Notes: generated by a model from the letters alone, not told the origin. 64,000 nucleotides of DNA from Alistipes sp. (GCA_017463615.1 JAFTOU010000009.1:1-64000); one strand, 5' to 3'. Positions 52,751-61,914 are shown, numbered from the stretch's first letter. Numbers and translations: made by a program.

Positions 52751-54830
52751 ACACATTATACTAACCCTGCTGCTTGCCCTTATCGCCATGCCGCTCTATG
52801 GGCAGAAGCTCTCGTTGGGCTACCTCTACCCCGCAGGTGGGCAGGTGGGCACAACCGTAGAGATTGAGGCGGGAGGTCTAAACATCAACAAGGCCACCAA
52901 GGTACTCTTTAACCACCCGGGCATAGAGGCTCAGGTAGAGCCACTGCGGGAGAGTGCTGCCGAGAAGCGCAAGCGCAAGAGGCTCAACGACCAGAGTAGC
53001 CCGCAGCTTGCCGACAGAGTAAAGATACGCATCTCCATCGCCGCCGATGTGCCATGTGGCTTCTACGACCTTCGCCTGCAGGGTGCAAGTGGCGTATCCA
53101 ATATGTTGCCTTTTGAGGTGGCATCCTACCCCAACCTGCTGGAGACTAAGAAGAGATCTACCCTCAAGCAGCCGAATATGGTGGATAAGCTCCCCGCTGT
53201 GCTCTGTGGCTATGTCACCCCAGGTGGCGTGGACCACTTCAGCTTCAATGGACTTGCTGGGCAGACCATCGTCGCCTCGGTCAAGGCTCGTCGCCTTGTG
53301 CCGTATATCGCCGATGCCGTTCCGGGATGGTTTCAGCCGGTAATGAAGATTGTGGACTCGCAGGGGCACGAGGTCGCCTACTCGGACGACTACCACCACA
53401 ATGTAGACCCCGTGATTATCACTACCCTGCCTAAGGACGACAGCTATACGGTCATCATCCACGACGCCATCTACCGCGGGCGCGAGGACTTCAACTACCG
53501 CGTACATATCGGCGAGATACCGTTTGTCACCGCCCGCTACCCAGCCTACGGCACTGTGGGTAAGAACATTAGACAACGCCTTGAGGGTGTAAACCTCGGC
53601 TCTACAACTGCCAAGATTAAGGCTACAAAGGTGGGCTACAACACCCTGACCCACACCTCCGACATCGGCACAAGCGACGGCGTTAGCTTCTACGCCCTAC
53701 CGAGGGGTGTAAGGCTCAGCCACTGCCCGAAGCAGGGGGCTACCCTTGCCAATAATGCAGCTATCGCCGACTCGCTGACGGCGGAGAGCAAGGTCAAGCG
53801 ATATACCATCTACGCAGAGCGTGGCGAGGATGTTGTCGTAGAGCTTATAGGACGTCGCAATGGCTCTCGCATAGATGCGCTGATGCGCCTGCGCGATGGT
53901 TTTGGCAAGGTTGTCGCCGAGGTAGACGATACCGAGGACCCACTGCAGGGGCTTATGACCTTCCACGCCGACCCAGTGCTCAGATATAAGCCCGAGCGTA
54001 GTCAGGTGCTTATCCTTGAGGTTGAGGACCTCCACCGAGGCTCGGGCGAGCAGTACCACTACCTGCTGCGCAGATACAACTCCCTGCCGTCGTTCAACGC
54101 CTTTGTTGCACCAGCGAATATCACCATCCCTGCGGGTGGCACTGCCTCCTTCCGCGTGGATATAAACGGCAAGGTCCGCCGCCCTGCAAACCTTGTGGTA
54201 GAGGGACTACCCGAGGGCTTTACAACCAGCAGCCTTGACCTGCGCCGTAGCAATAAGTGGAATGTATCTATCACCGCTCCGAAAAATGCTAAGCCCGAGC
54301 GCTTCCCTATAGAGGTGAAGCTGGAGTACCAGACCCCAGATGGACTTCAGACGGCAGATGTCGTGCCCGTGGATAATATGATGCAGGCCTTCTACTACAC
54401 CCACTACCTCCAGGCGGCAGAGCTGTCGCTTGATATCGCTGAGCCATCGCCTTACCGCCTGCGCCTGAGCTTTGATGTCTGCCAGCACGATGTGGCGTTC
54501 AAGATGCAGAGCGATGTTATCCCCGTGAAGGTTATCATAGATAGAGACGCGGGCTTTGACGAGCCAGTAGAGCTGCTGCTGGGCAATAAGAATAGAATCT
54601 TCAGCCTTGAGCCTATATCGCTTCAGGCGGGCGAAACGGAGAAGACTGTATATATAAAGGTAAACCAGAGCATGCTTGCCCGCTATAGAAACGCCCGAAA
54701 TCTACCATACTGGCAGATGTCCATCGTCGGCACCGTCAAGGGCGAGATAGAGAAACGCGGCAAGCGCTACTTCCAAAACGCCAAATACCGCGAAACCACC
54801 CCATACTTCACCCTCCACCCAACACGATAG
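52731..54830 (+). CDS. Exported PPC-like multidomain protein
   Basis: A 699-residue protein with a signal peptide ending near LYGQ. An alternative start is the ATG at 52737. The N-terminal part (about 30-140) resembles an IPT/Ig-like fold (YLYPAGGQVGTTVEIEAGG), and about 165-265 resembles a bacterial pre-peptidase (PPC) domain (HFSFNGLAGQTIVASVKA). Further beta-sandwich domains follow. This type stands next to DUF1501 and DUF1549 genes in Planctomycetes. It overlaps the DUF1501 gene by 20 bp (or 14 bp from the second start). A binding or scaffold role is a guess. Confidence 0.65.
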   Translation: MTMRRSRHIILTLLLALIAMPLYGQKLSLGYLYPAGGQVGTTVEIEAGGLNINKATKVLFNHPGIEAQVEPLRESAAEKRKRKRLNDQSSPQLADRVKIRISIAADVPCGFYDLRLQGASGVSNMLPFEVASYPNLLETKKRSTLKQPNMVDKLPAVLCGYVTPGGVDHFSFNGLAGQTIVASVKARRLVPYIADAVPGWFQPVMKIVDSQGHEVAYSDDYHHNVDPVIITTLPKDDSYTVIIHDAIYRGREDFNYRVHIGEIPFVTARYPAYGTVGKNIRQRLEGVNLGSTTAKIKATKVGYNTLTHTSDIGTSDGVSFYALPRGVRLSHCPKQGATLANNAAIADSLTAESKVKRYTIYAERGEDVVVELIGRRNGSRIDALMRLRDGFGKVVAEVDDTEDPLQGLMTFHADPVLRYKPERSQVLILEVEDLHRGSGEQYHYLLRRYNSLPSFNAFVAPANITIPAGGTASFRVDINGKVRRPANLVVEGLPEGFTTSSLDLRRSNKWNVSITAPKNAKPERFPIEVKLEYQTPDGLQTADVVPVDNMMQAFYYTHYLQAAELSLDIAEPSPYRLRLSFDVCQHDVAFKMQSDVIPVKVIIDRDAGFDEPVELLLGNKNRIFSLEPISLQAGETEKTVYIKVNQSMLARYRNARNLPYWQMSIVGTVKGEIEKRGKRYFQNAKYRETTPYFTLHPTR

Positions 54831-54879
54831 ATAGGGGCGGTGTAGCGCTGCTGGAGTTATAAATTGGGATTTGAATGGC

Positions 54880-55096
54880 GAAGCCATCACCGACCAAGTG
54901 CCGCGGTCGCAGAATGCGGCGCGGAGATACACGCGGGAGGTAACCCCGCCCTCCTGTGAGCAATGCCCTACAGAAACGAAGCGTAGGTTACAAGGGTGGC
55001 GAGACTGCCGTAGGCAGATACCAATGTGCTTGGAGGGAGCGGGCTTGCACGCTCACACCCAGGCACATTTGTAATGGAGCGTAGCTCCTCGCCACC
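54880..55096 (+). repeat. Four-way-junction intergenic repeat, copy 3
   Basis: The outer stem GGTGGCGAG (54995-55003) / CTCGCCACC (55088-55096) is perfect. Inside are CTGCC-GTA-GGCAG (55005-55017), a long hairpin AATGTGC/GCACATT (55023-55069) capped by GAGCG/CGCTC, and GGAGC-GTA-GCTCC (55076-55088). This is the same plan as the copies at 15366-15485 and 32282-32398, with different stem sequences. Upstream, 54880-54990 has more small hairpins (GGCGAAGCC, GCGGGAGG/CCCCGC) but lacks the 42-nt start of the other copies. Confidence 0.7.
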
Positions 55097-55117
55097 AGTG
55101 ACAAATAGGCACAAAAA

Positions 55118-55144
55118 AACAGACGACCTAAAAGTCGTCTGTTT
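55118..55144 (+). terminator. Terminator hairpin at the end of the DUF1501 operon region
   Basis: AAACAGACGAC-CTAAA-GTCGTCTGTTT, perfect 11 bp. It marks the border between backbone and AT-rich element. Confidence 0.7.
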
Positions 55145-55182
55145 GAGTAGTGGATAGGGGATACACACTCTTATTTTATCTT

Positions 55183-55311
55183 GTTTCATATTGTATTTAT
55201 AATCAACTGAATAACATATATTTACAAGGCGTGTTATTTTGTTTCATTTTGTATTATTTTACTTATTTTTGGGTGAAAATTTGGGTGAAAGATTTTTAAT
55301 TTGTATATTTG
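55183..55311 (+). promoter_or_regulatory. Integrase promoter and candidate att/arm-site region
   Basis: Near-direct repeats CTTGTTTCATATTGTATT (about 55181-55198) and TTTGTTTCATTTTGTATT (about 55238-55255) lie before a -7 box TATATTTG (55304-55311). Integrase arm sites near the attachment end are expected here. The exact att core cannot be set without the other end of the element. Confidence 0.4.
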
Positions 55312-55332
55312 AACAAGAATATCAGCGACTTT

Positions 55333-56595
55333 ATGGCAATTCAGAAGTATAATATCAAAAGAGACTTGACTCCTCCAACGAAAATGGGAGTCAGTTCTGT
55401 TCGATTGAGAGTATCCTCAAAAGGCAAGCGAGTGGATTTGCATACAGGCATTACGCTTACTGACAAACAGTGGAAAAATGACAGAGTAAAGCAAGGTTGT
55501 GTAGTGAGTGGAGTGGAACATAATCTGCTCAATGATTTGCTGAGAGAGCAAGAGGAGTTCATTTCGGCATACTTCAACAACTGTGCTTTAAGAAGTGAAC
55601 CTATCAATTTGGAAGAACTGAAAAAGCAATTCAACTACACCTTCAAAGATACTGCCGAAGCAAGAAGCGAGGAGTTCTTCTATGTAATGAACTCTTACAT
55701 TGTGAATACTGCTCAAACAAAATCGTGGAATAGCAGATATAAAGATGAGTGGGTGCGTGTAATGGAGGGATTGCGTACATATAAGTCCTCAACGAATTGG
55801 AGCAGTCTGAACGAGGCGTATATGAACGGATACTTGCAATTCTTGGCAAAGACTATGCTCAATGAGAAGATAAAAAAGAATTTGGAGAAGTTGAGGGAGT
55901 TTCTGAATTGGGCAAAGTTGAAGAAATATCCTGTCAATGATGATTTCTTCCTATACAAACCGAAATTGCAATCTTCCCATAAGGAGGTTAGGTATTTAAC
56001 AATTGAAGAGGTGAGCAAACTGATTGGGTTGGATTTGAGCAGTCGTATTGCGCTTGAACAGACGAGAGATTTCTTCATTTTTCAGTGTTTCACCGCACTG
56101 CGCTATTCAGATTTGCAGAAGTTAAAGAAAACCAACATCATTCAGGAGGGTGATGATTATTACTTGGATACATTAACTACAAAGGATAAGGATAGAATCA
56201 ATTTTAGATTAGCAAAACCTGCGGTGGCAATATACCTTAAATATATAGACTACGAGTACGACAATGGTGTTTTGTTCCCGATTCTTACCAATCAGAAGTA
56301 CAACGAACACTTGAAGGAATTGGGTGCTGTTGCAGAAATAGAAGGTGAGTATGTGGATTATCAGTGTCGTTTATCAGAAACAACAGAAGTTCACTCATTG
56401 AGAAAGGATATACAGAGTCACGATGCAAGACGAACATTTGTGGTTACTGCCCTAAATGAAGGTGAAGATGTAACTACCATTGCACTCTTAACATCTCACT
56501 CCGAGTTGAAAGCGATGATGCCATATATTCAATTACACAATAAAGGGAAAGGTAAGGTTATTGATGCCATAGATGCTGCATTTGAGAGAGAATAG
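55333..56595 (+). CDS. Tyrosine recombinase (integrase) of a Bacteroidales element
   Basis: A 420-residue phage-type integrase. The start MAIQKYNIKRDL at 55333 is used because a TTG at 55309 lies within the promoter -7 box. N-terminal arm-binding domain (about 1-90), SAM-like core-binding domain (about 95-190), then the catalytic domain with Arg in TALRYSDLQKL, HDARRTF (His-x-x-Arg), a later TSHSELKAMMPYIQLH with the expected His and nucleophile Tyr. It integrates and excises the AT-rich element that runs past the right end of the window. Confidence 0.93.
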   Translation: MAIQKYNIKRDLTPPTKMGVSSVRLRVSSKGKRVDLHTGITLTDKQWKNDRVKQGCVVSGVEHNLLNDLLREQEEFISAYFNNCALRSEPINLEELKKQFNYTFKDTAEARSEEFFYVMNSYIVNTAQTKSWNSRYKDEWVRVMEGLRTYKSSTNWSSLNEAYMNGYLQFLAKTMLNEKIKKNLEKLREFLNWAKLKKYPVNDDFFLYKPKLQSSHKEVRYLTIEEVSKLIGLDLSSRIALEQTRDFFIFQCFTALRYSDLQKLKKTNIIQEGDDYYLDTLTTKDKDRINFRLAKPAVAIYLKYIDYEYDNGVLFPILTNQKYNEHLKELGAVAEIEGEYVDYQCRLSETTEVHSLRKDIQSHDARRTFVVTALNEGEDVTTIALLTSHSELKAMMPYIQLHNKGKGKVIDAIDAAFERE

Positions 56596-56620
56596 TGTAT
56601 TCACCTTTCAACTGTATTCA

Positions 56621-56658
56621 AAAAAGTCGGTAGTCGTTCAATATGACTACCGATTTTT
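56621..56658. terminator. Bidirectional terminator between integrase and serine recombinase
   Basis: AAAAAGTCGGTAGTC pairs with GACTACCGATTTTT; A and T tails on both sides serve the two convergent genes. Confidence 0.8.
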
Positions 56659-56688
56659 GTGTTCTGATTTCTCTTTGAGTTGTTTGGG

Positions 56689-57321
56689 TTATATGGCAAA
56701 TTCTTTCTTCACTCTCTGCACCGTGCTGATGCCCACCTCGCACAATTTTGCAGTGTTGCGGACTGATTGACCACTTTTGAGCAACTTGATTACCTTTGCA
56801 TACTCCTCTTGCTTCTTCTCTTTGCTCTTGGTGCTACCTTGTTTTCTGCCGATACGCCCTCCGTTGGCAACATATCTCCTCAACCCACTATTAAGACGAA
56901 ATTTGATGTTGTCTCGCTCCATTTCGGCACAGGTACCAAGAACACTGATAAAGATGGTCAAGAATGGATTTTTGCTACCATCAGCATTGAACAACGATAA
57001 ATTCTCCTTTTGAAAGTAGATGTTGAGGTGGTTATCTTTGCAGAACTTGACATTGGCAAGTACCTCATCGACATTTCTGCCAAGTCTGCTCAACTCGCTT
57101 ATTAGGAGCGTGTCAATCTTGTTGGTAACACAGAATTTCAGACACTCGCACAAAACCGCCCTATCTTCGTTCTTGGTGGCACCGCTGATATGTTCCTCAA
57201 ATACTTGTTCTACCGACAACCCATTTTTGGTGGAGTAATCTACCAAATCTGAAACCTGTCGCTCGGTGCTTTGTCTGTCGCCTACACTTGATACTCGTGC
57301 GTATATTACCGCTGTCTTCAT
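56689..57321 (-). CDS. Serine recombinase (resolvase/invertase family)
   Basis: A 210-residue small serine recombinase. The start MKTAVIYARVSS at 57321 is preferred over an ATG three codons upstream. Catalytic Ser11 lies in YARVSS; ISELSRLGRNVDEV and AEMERDNIKFRLNSG are further resolvase motifs, and the C-terminal HTH is seen in SVRNTAKLCEVGISTVQRV. It could resolve cointegrates or invert a promoter. An inverted repeat 38 nt upstream is a candidate site. Confidence 0.92.
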   Translation of the reverse strand: MKTAVIYARVSSVGDRQSTERQVSDLVDYSTKNGLSVEQVFEEHISGATKNEDRAVLCECLKFCVTNKIDTLLISELSRLGRNVDEVLANVKFCKDNHLNIYFQKENLSLFNADGSKNPFLTIFISVLGTCAEMERDNIKFRLNSGLRRYVANGGRIGRKQGSTKSKEKKQEEYAKVIKLLKSGQSVRNTAKLCEVGISTVQRVKKEFAI

Positions 57322-57358
57322 ACTATCCATAATTTGCGTTTTGTCATTACCATTTATG

Positions 57359-57390
57359 AGTGGTTTGTGCTATCTTAGTGTTGTACCACT
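57359..57390. repeat. Inverted repeat upstream of the serine recombinase (candidate crossover site)
   Basis: AGTGGT (57359-57364) and ACCACT (57385-57390) end a 32-bp segment; the size fits a small serine-recombinase site I. The rest of 57331-57547 is very AT-rich. Confidence 0.35.
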
Positions 57391-57489
57391 TATTTTATAA
57401 TGCAAAGATATATTATATTATTAACAAAAGCAAATAAAATTAGTATGATAATATAAATAAATTGAAATTTATTATGGGTATGGTATTAA

Positions 57490-57542
57490 AAAGCGACCTC
57501 TGCACCATAGGTCGCATAAAAAAGGGAGGCGATGTGCCTCCC
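57490..57542 (-). terminator. Two hairpins after the DUF2971 gene
   Basis: GCGACCT/AGGTCGC (about 57491-57514) and GGGAGGC/GCCTCCC (57524-57542) with A/T-rich sequence between; they lie at the 3' end of the trypsin-DUF2971 operon. Confidence 0.65.
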
Positions 57543-57547
57543 TGCTA

Positions 57548-58315
57548 TCAATCTGCTATATCGACAAACTTGCCATCGTTTACATAACTCTCTCCTTCGC
57601 TATCACATAGAGTAAGTTCTCCAAAAAAATCCCCATATTCAAGGATAAGCAAATTGCGCTCAGCGACTCTACTCAAAATCTTAAAATTTAGAGACGAAAA
57701 TACTTTGTCATTTACGGGAACATAGTTTTCACAACTATCTGCATATTGTAAGATAACAGCGATAAGACTATCTTTGAAATCCAAAAATATATCATCAGAG
57801 CAATCGTTCACCTTGGTAATTATTCTATACTCTTGTTCATATTTCCAATCCGATGACTTTGTGAAGAAAAATCCTTTTCGCTTTCTTTCCAAGGATTTTC
57901 CTATATTATTAGAATTGATATGAACATAACCTTTGAACTTCCTTCTATAATTTACCTTGCAAGAGTACATATCCTTTGATAAATGTTTCAACAGTCTCCG
58001 TTTATCAAATACAAGGCATACTCCCTTACCCTTTTCGGCATAATGTCCCCACATAGCAGATATATCAAAACCCTGATAATTTGAACTATCCATTGTTAGA
58101 CTAATCTGCCTATATAGTTTCAACTCTTTCTGAACATCCTCCGTCTTTACAGTACTACGATAGGCATAACTAATACGCTTGTACGCTTCATTGACATCGT
58201 TCATATCACCCAATCTGCCAAATTTAAGGCTTTGGGACAAAATAATTCGTATTGCGGTATCAAACTTGGTGTAATGATACAGTTTGTCTATCTGTTGGAA
58301 TTTAAGGAAAGTCAT
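57548..58315 (-). CDS. DUF2971 domain protein
   Basis: A 255-residue protein with the DUF2971 pattern: LYHYTKFDTAIRIILSQSL, GRLGDMNDVNEAY, MWGHYAEKGKGVCLVFD and YRIITKV. DUF2971 proteins are frequent in mobile DNA and defence islands but have no established activity. It follows the trypsin-TPR gene by 11 nt on the same strand, so the two are likely made together. AT-rich, like the element around it. Confidence 0.8.
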   Translation of the reverse strand: MTFLKFQQIDKLYHYTKFDTAIRIILSQSLKFGRLGDMNDVNEAYKRISYAYRSTVKTEDVQKELKLYRQISLTMDSSNYQGFDISAMWGHYAEKGKGVCLVFDKRRLLKHLSKDMYSCKVNYRRKFKGYVHINSNNIGKSLERKRKGFFFTKSSDWKYEQEYRIITKVNDCSDDIFLDFKDSLIAVILQYADSCENYVPVNDKVFSSLNFKILSRVAERNLLILEYGDFFGELTLCDSEGESYVNDGKFVDIAD

Positions 58316-58326
58316 ATCAAATCACA

Positions 58327-60534
58327 TTAATTATTTGGTCTTCTGTAAAGCATCGCTGTGATTTTTGTGGCTCCGAGCGGATATTCAATATTCGTTATAA
58401 CTGCCATACAGCACCCTTTCATTGCCGCCTCTTTTTTAATCTTTTTAATAGCCTCTCTTGTTGCGAGATTTTGCCCTAAATCACCACCCCATAATGATGT
58501 TTTTGAAATTTCTCCCACAGCAACTAATCCTTTTGTGGCAGACATATCTTCAACGACAATCACATCTTTCCATGAGATAAAACTATTGGTACCATCAGAG
58601 GGGGTATCTATTAGCGTATCTTTGTTTTCATTATTTTGCTCTTTACATTGAAGGCAAATGAATTTTAATTGCCATCCTGATTCACCCTCTGAAAAATGAA
58701 TATAAGCACAATCCTTACCTATTGCAGGGAATGTTGCAGAGAACAGGAATTCTCCTTGTGCTTTTGTTCGTGCGGGTCCTACCGTGATTTTATCTGTTTT
58801 TATTAATGGTAATTTTTCGCCACTTGCAACATCAATAATGTGAGTATTCTTATCAAGCCAATATTCGCCATTTGCTACCAAACTAAAATGAATAGTTGTA
58901 TATTCGTTTGAAGACTCAATAGCTCTTATTGTTAATTGTCTTATATTGGTAGAACCTATTTGTGGTTCTCTGTATATATTTAAGAACTTTACACTCTTAC
59001 CGTTATTGTTTGTTGACAATTTTACAATTAAGGAATCAACATCGGAACACCCCAAGGTTTTCGCTTTTTGAAAATCTTCGAGAGCATCAGCCTCATTGCC
59101 AAGTTGTATATTGGACAACCCTCTATAATAGTAAGAACTCTTTAACCAATGATTACCTGTATCTGTCACACAACTAATTGCAGTGTTCAACTTTTTGACA
59201 GAAGTAGAGTAGTCTGCCAATTTATACAATATCGCCCCATATGTATCCCAAGAATTTCCATAAAAAGGGTTTTTATTAACAGCTATTTCCGCATACTTCT
59301 TTGCTTCTTCAAAATTATTTAGGAGGAATAACTGCCATGCTATTTCATTGTATATCCTATAATATCCCTTATACGCAACTATTCCATCATACTGCACAGC
59401 TGTCTTGAAATCAGATATTGCACCATGAGGGTTACCTAAATTTTGTTTACAACGCCCTCTCCAATATAATGCATTGATATTCTGTCTATCTAATAGTATA
59501 GCGTTATCATATGATTTAATGGAGGCATCGAAATTTTTTAGTAGATAATAAGCTCGCCCTAAAAGGGTGTAACATCTTAAAGATTGATGTCCTCGGTCTA
59601 TACAATACGAAGCAGATTCTACGACAGAAGTGAAATTTCTTACTCTCATAGCGCAATAAGCTCGTAAATAATGATTCTCTGTGTTCGGATTCAATAAAAC
59701 GGATTTGTCAATTGCAATGAATGCTTCGTTGTCTTGTTTTTGTTGGTAAAATTTAGCAGCCGCATCAAATAACTTTTTAGACTCTAATATATCGGTAGTA
59801 TTTGGTATTTCATTTTTTTCGATTTTTGCAGTTTTATCATTAGCAGAAAAAGCCTTTACCATATAGACATAAGGCGATATTCGCTTAATTTTTTCTGTAA
59901 ACGATAGATTTGCAATAGTATTAGAGTTATTGAAAGGGATACTTTCACCGCAAGATTCTATTAGGATTTGAAGATAAATCAATTTGATAGCATAACCAAC
60001 CTGTTCTGCCCCTTTATGTTTTGCACATACGATACCAATAAGGTTGCCTGAGTTATCCAACAATGGTCCACCGCTATTACCTGGTTGAATAGGTGCTGAT
60101 ATTTGATAAATTGAAGGGTCACCTTGAAAACCCGTTTTGGAACTTATTACGCCTGTTGTTAATTTAACCTCTGAACCCATAGTGCTTGTTAACGGATATC
60201 CTAAAACAAAAACATTAGTACCAACATCAACAGAGCTTGTATTAATTCCATAGCATGGTTTGTCAAACCCATTAAATGATGGCTCAACTACTTTTATAAT
60301 TGCCAAATCGTTTGTTTTATCCACAGCCACCACCTTTGTTTTCAAACTTGTCTTATAATCTCCCTGAGAGCCCGATATTGTTAATGATTTAGCACCGTCA
60401 ACAACATGATAGTTGGTGACAAGGTGATAATCACCTATAACAATAGCGCTTCCCGACCATTGATTTTCATTTGATTCTTGCCCATAAACACCGAAAGAGA
60501 CAAGTAGTAGAAAAATAAAAATTAGTTTCTTCAT
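58327..60534 (-). CDS. Exported trypsin-like protease with TPR repeats
   Basis: A 735-residue protein. Signal peptide (about 1-18, VYGQ). A trypsin-like/DegP-type protease domain (about 25-195) has the full triad: H43 (TNYHVVDG), D76 (KTNDLAII), S154 (QPGNSGGPL). Six or more TPR units follow (about 255-510), then two C-terminal beta-rich regions, the last containing ATREAIKKIKKEAAMKGC. TPR segments suggest binding of a partner protein. It is exported, while DUF2971 downstream looks cytoplasmic. A 250-nt structured leader precedes it. Confidence 0.88.
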   Translation of the reverse strand: MKKLIFIFLLLVSFGVYGQESNENQWSGSAIVIGDYHLVTNYHVVDGAKSLTISGSQGDYKTSLKTKVVAVDKTNDLAIIKVVEPSFNGFDKPCYGINTSSVDVGTNVFVLGYPLTSTMGSEVKLTTGVISSKTGFQGDPSIYQISAPIQPGNSGGPLLDNSGNLIGIVCAKHKGAEQVGYAIKLIYLQILIESCGESIPFNNSNTIANLSFTEKIKRISPYVYMVKAFSANDKTAKIEKNEIPNTTDILESKKLFDAAAKFYQQKQDNEAFIAIDKSVLLNPNTENHYLRAYCAMRVRNFTSVVESASYCIDRGHQSLRCYTLLGRAYYLLKNFDASIKSYDNAILLDRQNINALYWRGRCKQNLGNPHGAISDFKTAVQYDGIVAYKGYYRIYNEIAWQLFLLNNFEEAKKYAEIAVNKNPFYGNSWDTYGAILYKLADYSTSVKKLNTAISCVTDTGNHWLKSSYYYRGLSNIQLGNEADALEDFQKAKTLGCSDVDSLIVKLSTNNNGKSVKFLNIYREPQIGSTNIRQLTIRAIESSNEYTTIHFSLVANGEYWLDKNTHIIDVASGEKLPLIKTDKITVGPARTKAQGEFLFSATFPAIGKDCAYIHFSEGESGWQLKFICLQCKEQNNENKDTLIDTPSDGTNSFISWKDVIVVEDMSATKGLVAVGEISKTSLWGGDLGQNLATREAIKKIKKEAAMKGCCMAVITNIEYPLGATKITAMLYRRPNN

Positions 60535-60574
60535 AACTGTAAGTATTTGATATTATTGTTTGCTCAGTTATGAC

Positions 60575-60841
60575 AATAAAGAAAGTGTGGAGAACACTTA
60601 TCGTCTATCCATTAGAAGGTTGTAGCAAAACCCAAACAAAAGTAAACGATGCAATACCCCACACTTGGATAGTATGGGATACGCACGAAAGTGCATAGTC
60701 ACATAACTACACAAGAAATGAGTGCTATTCGTTGTCCTTCTGTTTTTGAAAACTGCTACATTCTCTAATGGGGACTGTGCGAAAAACACTTTCAATATGT
60801 CCGTCTTGTGGTTTTTTATGCCACTTGACATCACAAATATA
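60575..60841 (-). ncRNA. Structured leader RNA, copy 2
   Basis: On the minus strand a -7 box TATATTTG (60841-60834) is followed by hairpin GTC-AA-GTGG/CCAC-AA-GAC and then GGACATATTGAAAGTG, as in copy 1 at 38281-38545. Shared blocks follow in order: AGCACTCATTTCTTGTG, a GCAC-TTTC-GTGC hairpin, TATCCCATACT/AGTGTGGGGTA (with U-G pairs), ACAACCTTCTA and TCCACACTTTCTTT. It ends about 40 nt before the trypsin-TPR start. Frames differ between copies, so it is not read as protein. Confidence 0.6.
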
Positions 60842-60930
60842 AGTATTTTTTCACTTCATTGTTCTTTTTAGAACAACTTTTTGAATAGCACTCTGTGGAG
60901 TATCGCTTTATATGATACAAAAAGTGAAGG

Positions 60931-61257
60931 TTAAAACACCTTCACAATCGACTCCCATCTGAAACTGCGCCACTCGCCAAGTTCACAATCAAATACCGCA
61001 GTGGTGGCATACAACTCTCTGCTCACGCCCCTGCCGTTGATGTGGCGTTTTACCAAAGATGGGTTTGTAGTGGCGAACATCTCCCTCAACTCTCCGTTCT
61101 TCTTTTGGAAGATGAAATGTGCTACGCCTATACGGAGTTTCTCTTTGAGGGACTCAATCATCATCGCCTTTGCCCCTGCAACAAAGAGATTTTGAGTGCG
61201 CTGAGCAATTACATTCATTCGTACTGCTGTTGTGTCTGTGATAACCAATGCGTTCAT
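60931..61257 (-). CDS. DUF2693-family SH3-like beta-barrel protein
   Basis: A 108-residue protein; the start MNALVITDTTAV at 61257 is chosen since it follows the AT-rich leader, and an ATG at 61308 lies within the next small gene. The family core is FIFQKKNGELREMFATTNPS and EWRSFRWESIVKV. Such proteins are common cargo of Bacteroidales mobile elements; function unknown. Confidence 0.8.
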   Translation of the reverse strand: MNALVITDTTAVRMNVIAQRTQNLFVAGAKAMMIESLKEKLRIGVAHFIFQKKNGELREMFATTNPSLVKRHINGRGVSRELYATTAVFDCELGEWRSFRWESIVKVF

Positions 61258-61298
61258 AGTGTAAGATTTTTTATTACAGTTAGTTAAAATTTTAATTC

Positions 61299-61463
61299 CT
61301 AATACCAAGTTGAAGGTTTAGTCCAACCCTCCAATTCATACCACTTGTCGAGTGCCGAATATCTGCTACGACCACAACTTGCAACCTTATTGCCCGTTGC
61401 AATCTCCCATACGCCCCAACCACTGCCTGAGCAACCAATCTTGTATTTTCTCTCTCGTGCCAT
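61299..61463 (-). CDS. 54-residue small protein of unknown function
   Basis: ATG at 61463 to TAG at 61299-61301. The peptide starts MARERKYKIGCSGSGWGVWE, and continues ATGNKVASCGRSRYSAL to a WYELEGWT end. It is rich in aromatic residues and Gly, like small beta-sheet accessory proteins of mobile elements. It lies 41 nt upstream of the DUF2693 gene, on the same strand. Confidence 0.5.
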   Translation of the reverse strand: MARERKYKIGCSGSGWGVWEIATGNKVASCGRSRYSALDKWYELEGWTKPSTWY

Positions 61464-61590
61464 ATTGAATTAGTGTTATATCCTTTATTTTTCTATGACA
61501 AAGATAGTGTTTTATTACTAATAACCCAAATTGTTTTAGTATTTTCTTTTAATTTATATAGAAATAATTAGTATTTTGACATTTATTTCC

Positions 61591-61598
61591 TATCTTTG
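61591..61598 (+). promoter_or_regulatory. -7 box of the XRE regulator gene
   Basis: TATCTTTG at 61591-61598, 20 nt before the ATG. Confidence 0.65.
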
Positions 61599-61617
61599 CC
61601 ATTAAAATTAGACTACT

Positions 61618-61914
61618 ATGGCAAAATTGAGAGTAAAGGAGATTGTAAAGCAGAGAGGTTTGACATTGGCGAAAGTTGCCGAAATGCTCGATGTTCACCC
61701 TGTGAATTTAAGCACCACCCTCAACGGAAATCCGACCATCGCAACATTGGAGAAGATTGCAAATGTCTTGGAGGTGGATTTTGTGGAGTTGTTTGAGAGA
61801 GAGGATAGACCGACCATCAGCGGTTTTGTAAAGTTAGGAACTGAGGTGGTTGAGGTGTCTTCGGTGGCAGACTTGGAACAGGCATTGAGCAAGGCGAAAG
61901 GACTCCTTAAATAG
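61618..61914 (+). CDS. XRE-family helix-turn-helix regulator
   Basis: A 98-residue protein. The Cro/C1-type HTH (about 5-62) reads VKEIVKQRGLTLAKVAEML, then HPVNLSTTLNGNPTIATLEK. A short C-terminal strand-helix region follows. Likely regulator of the element's own genes. It is divergent from the small-protein/DUF2693 pair. Confidence 0.88.
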   Translation: MAKLRVKEIVKQRGLTLAKVAEMLDVHPVNLSTTLNGNPTIATLEKIANVLEVDFVELFEREDRPTISGFVKLGTEVVEVSSVADLEQALSKAKGLLK

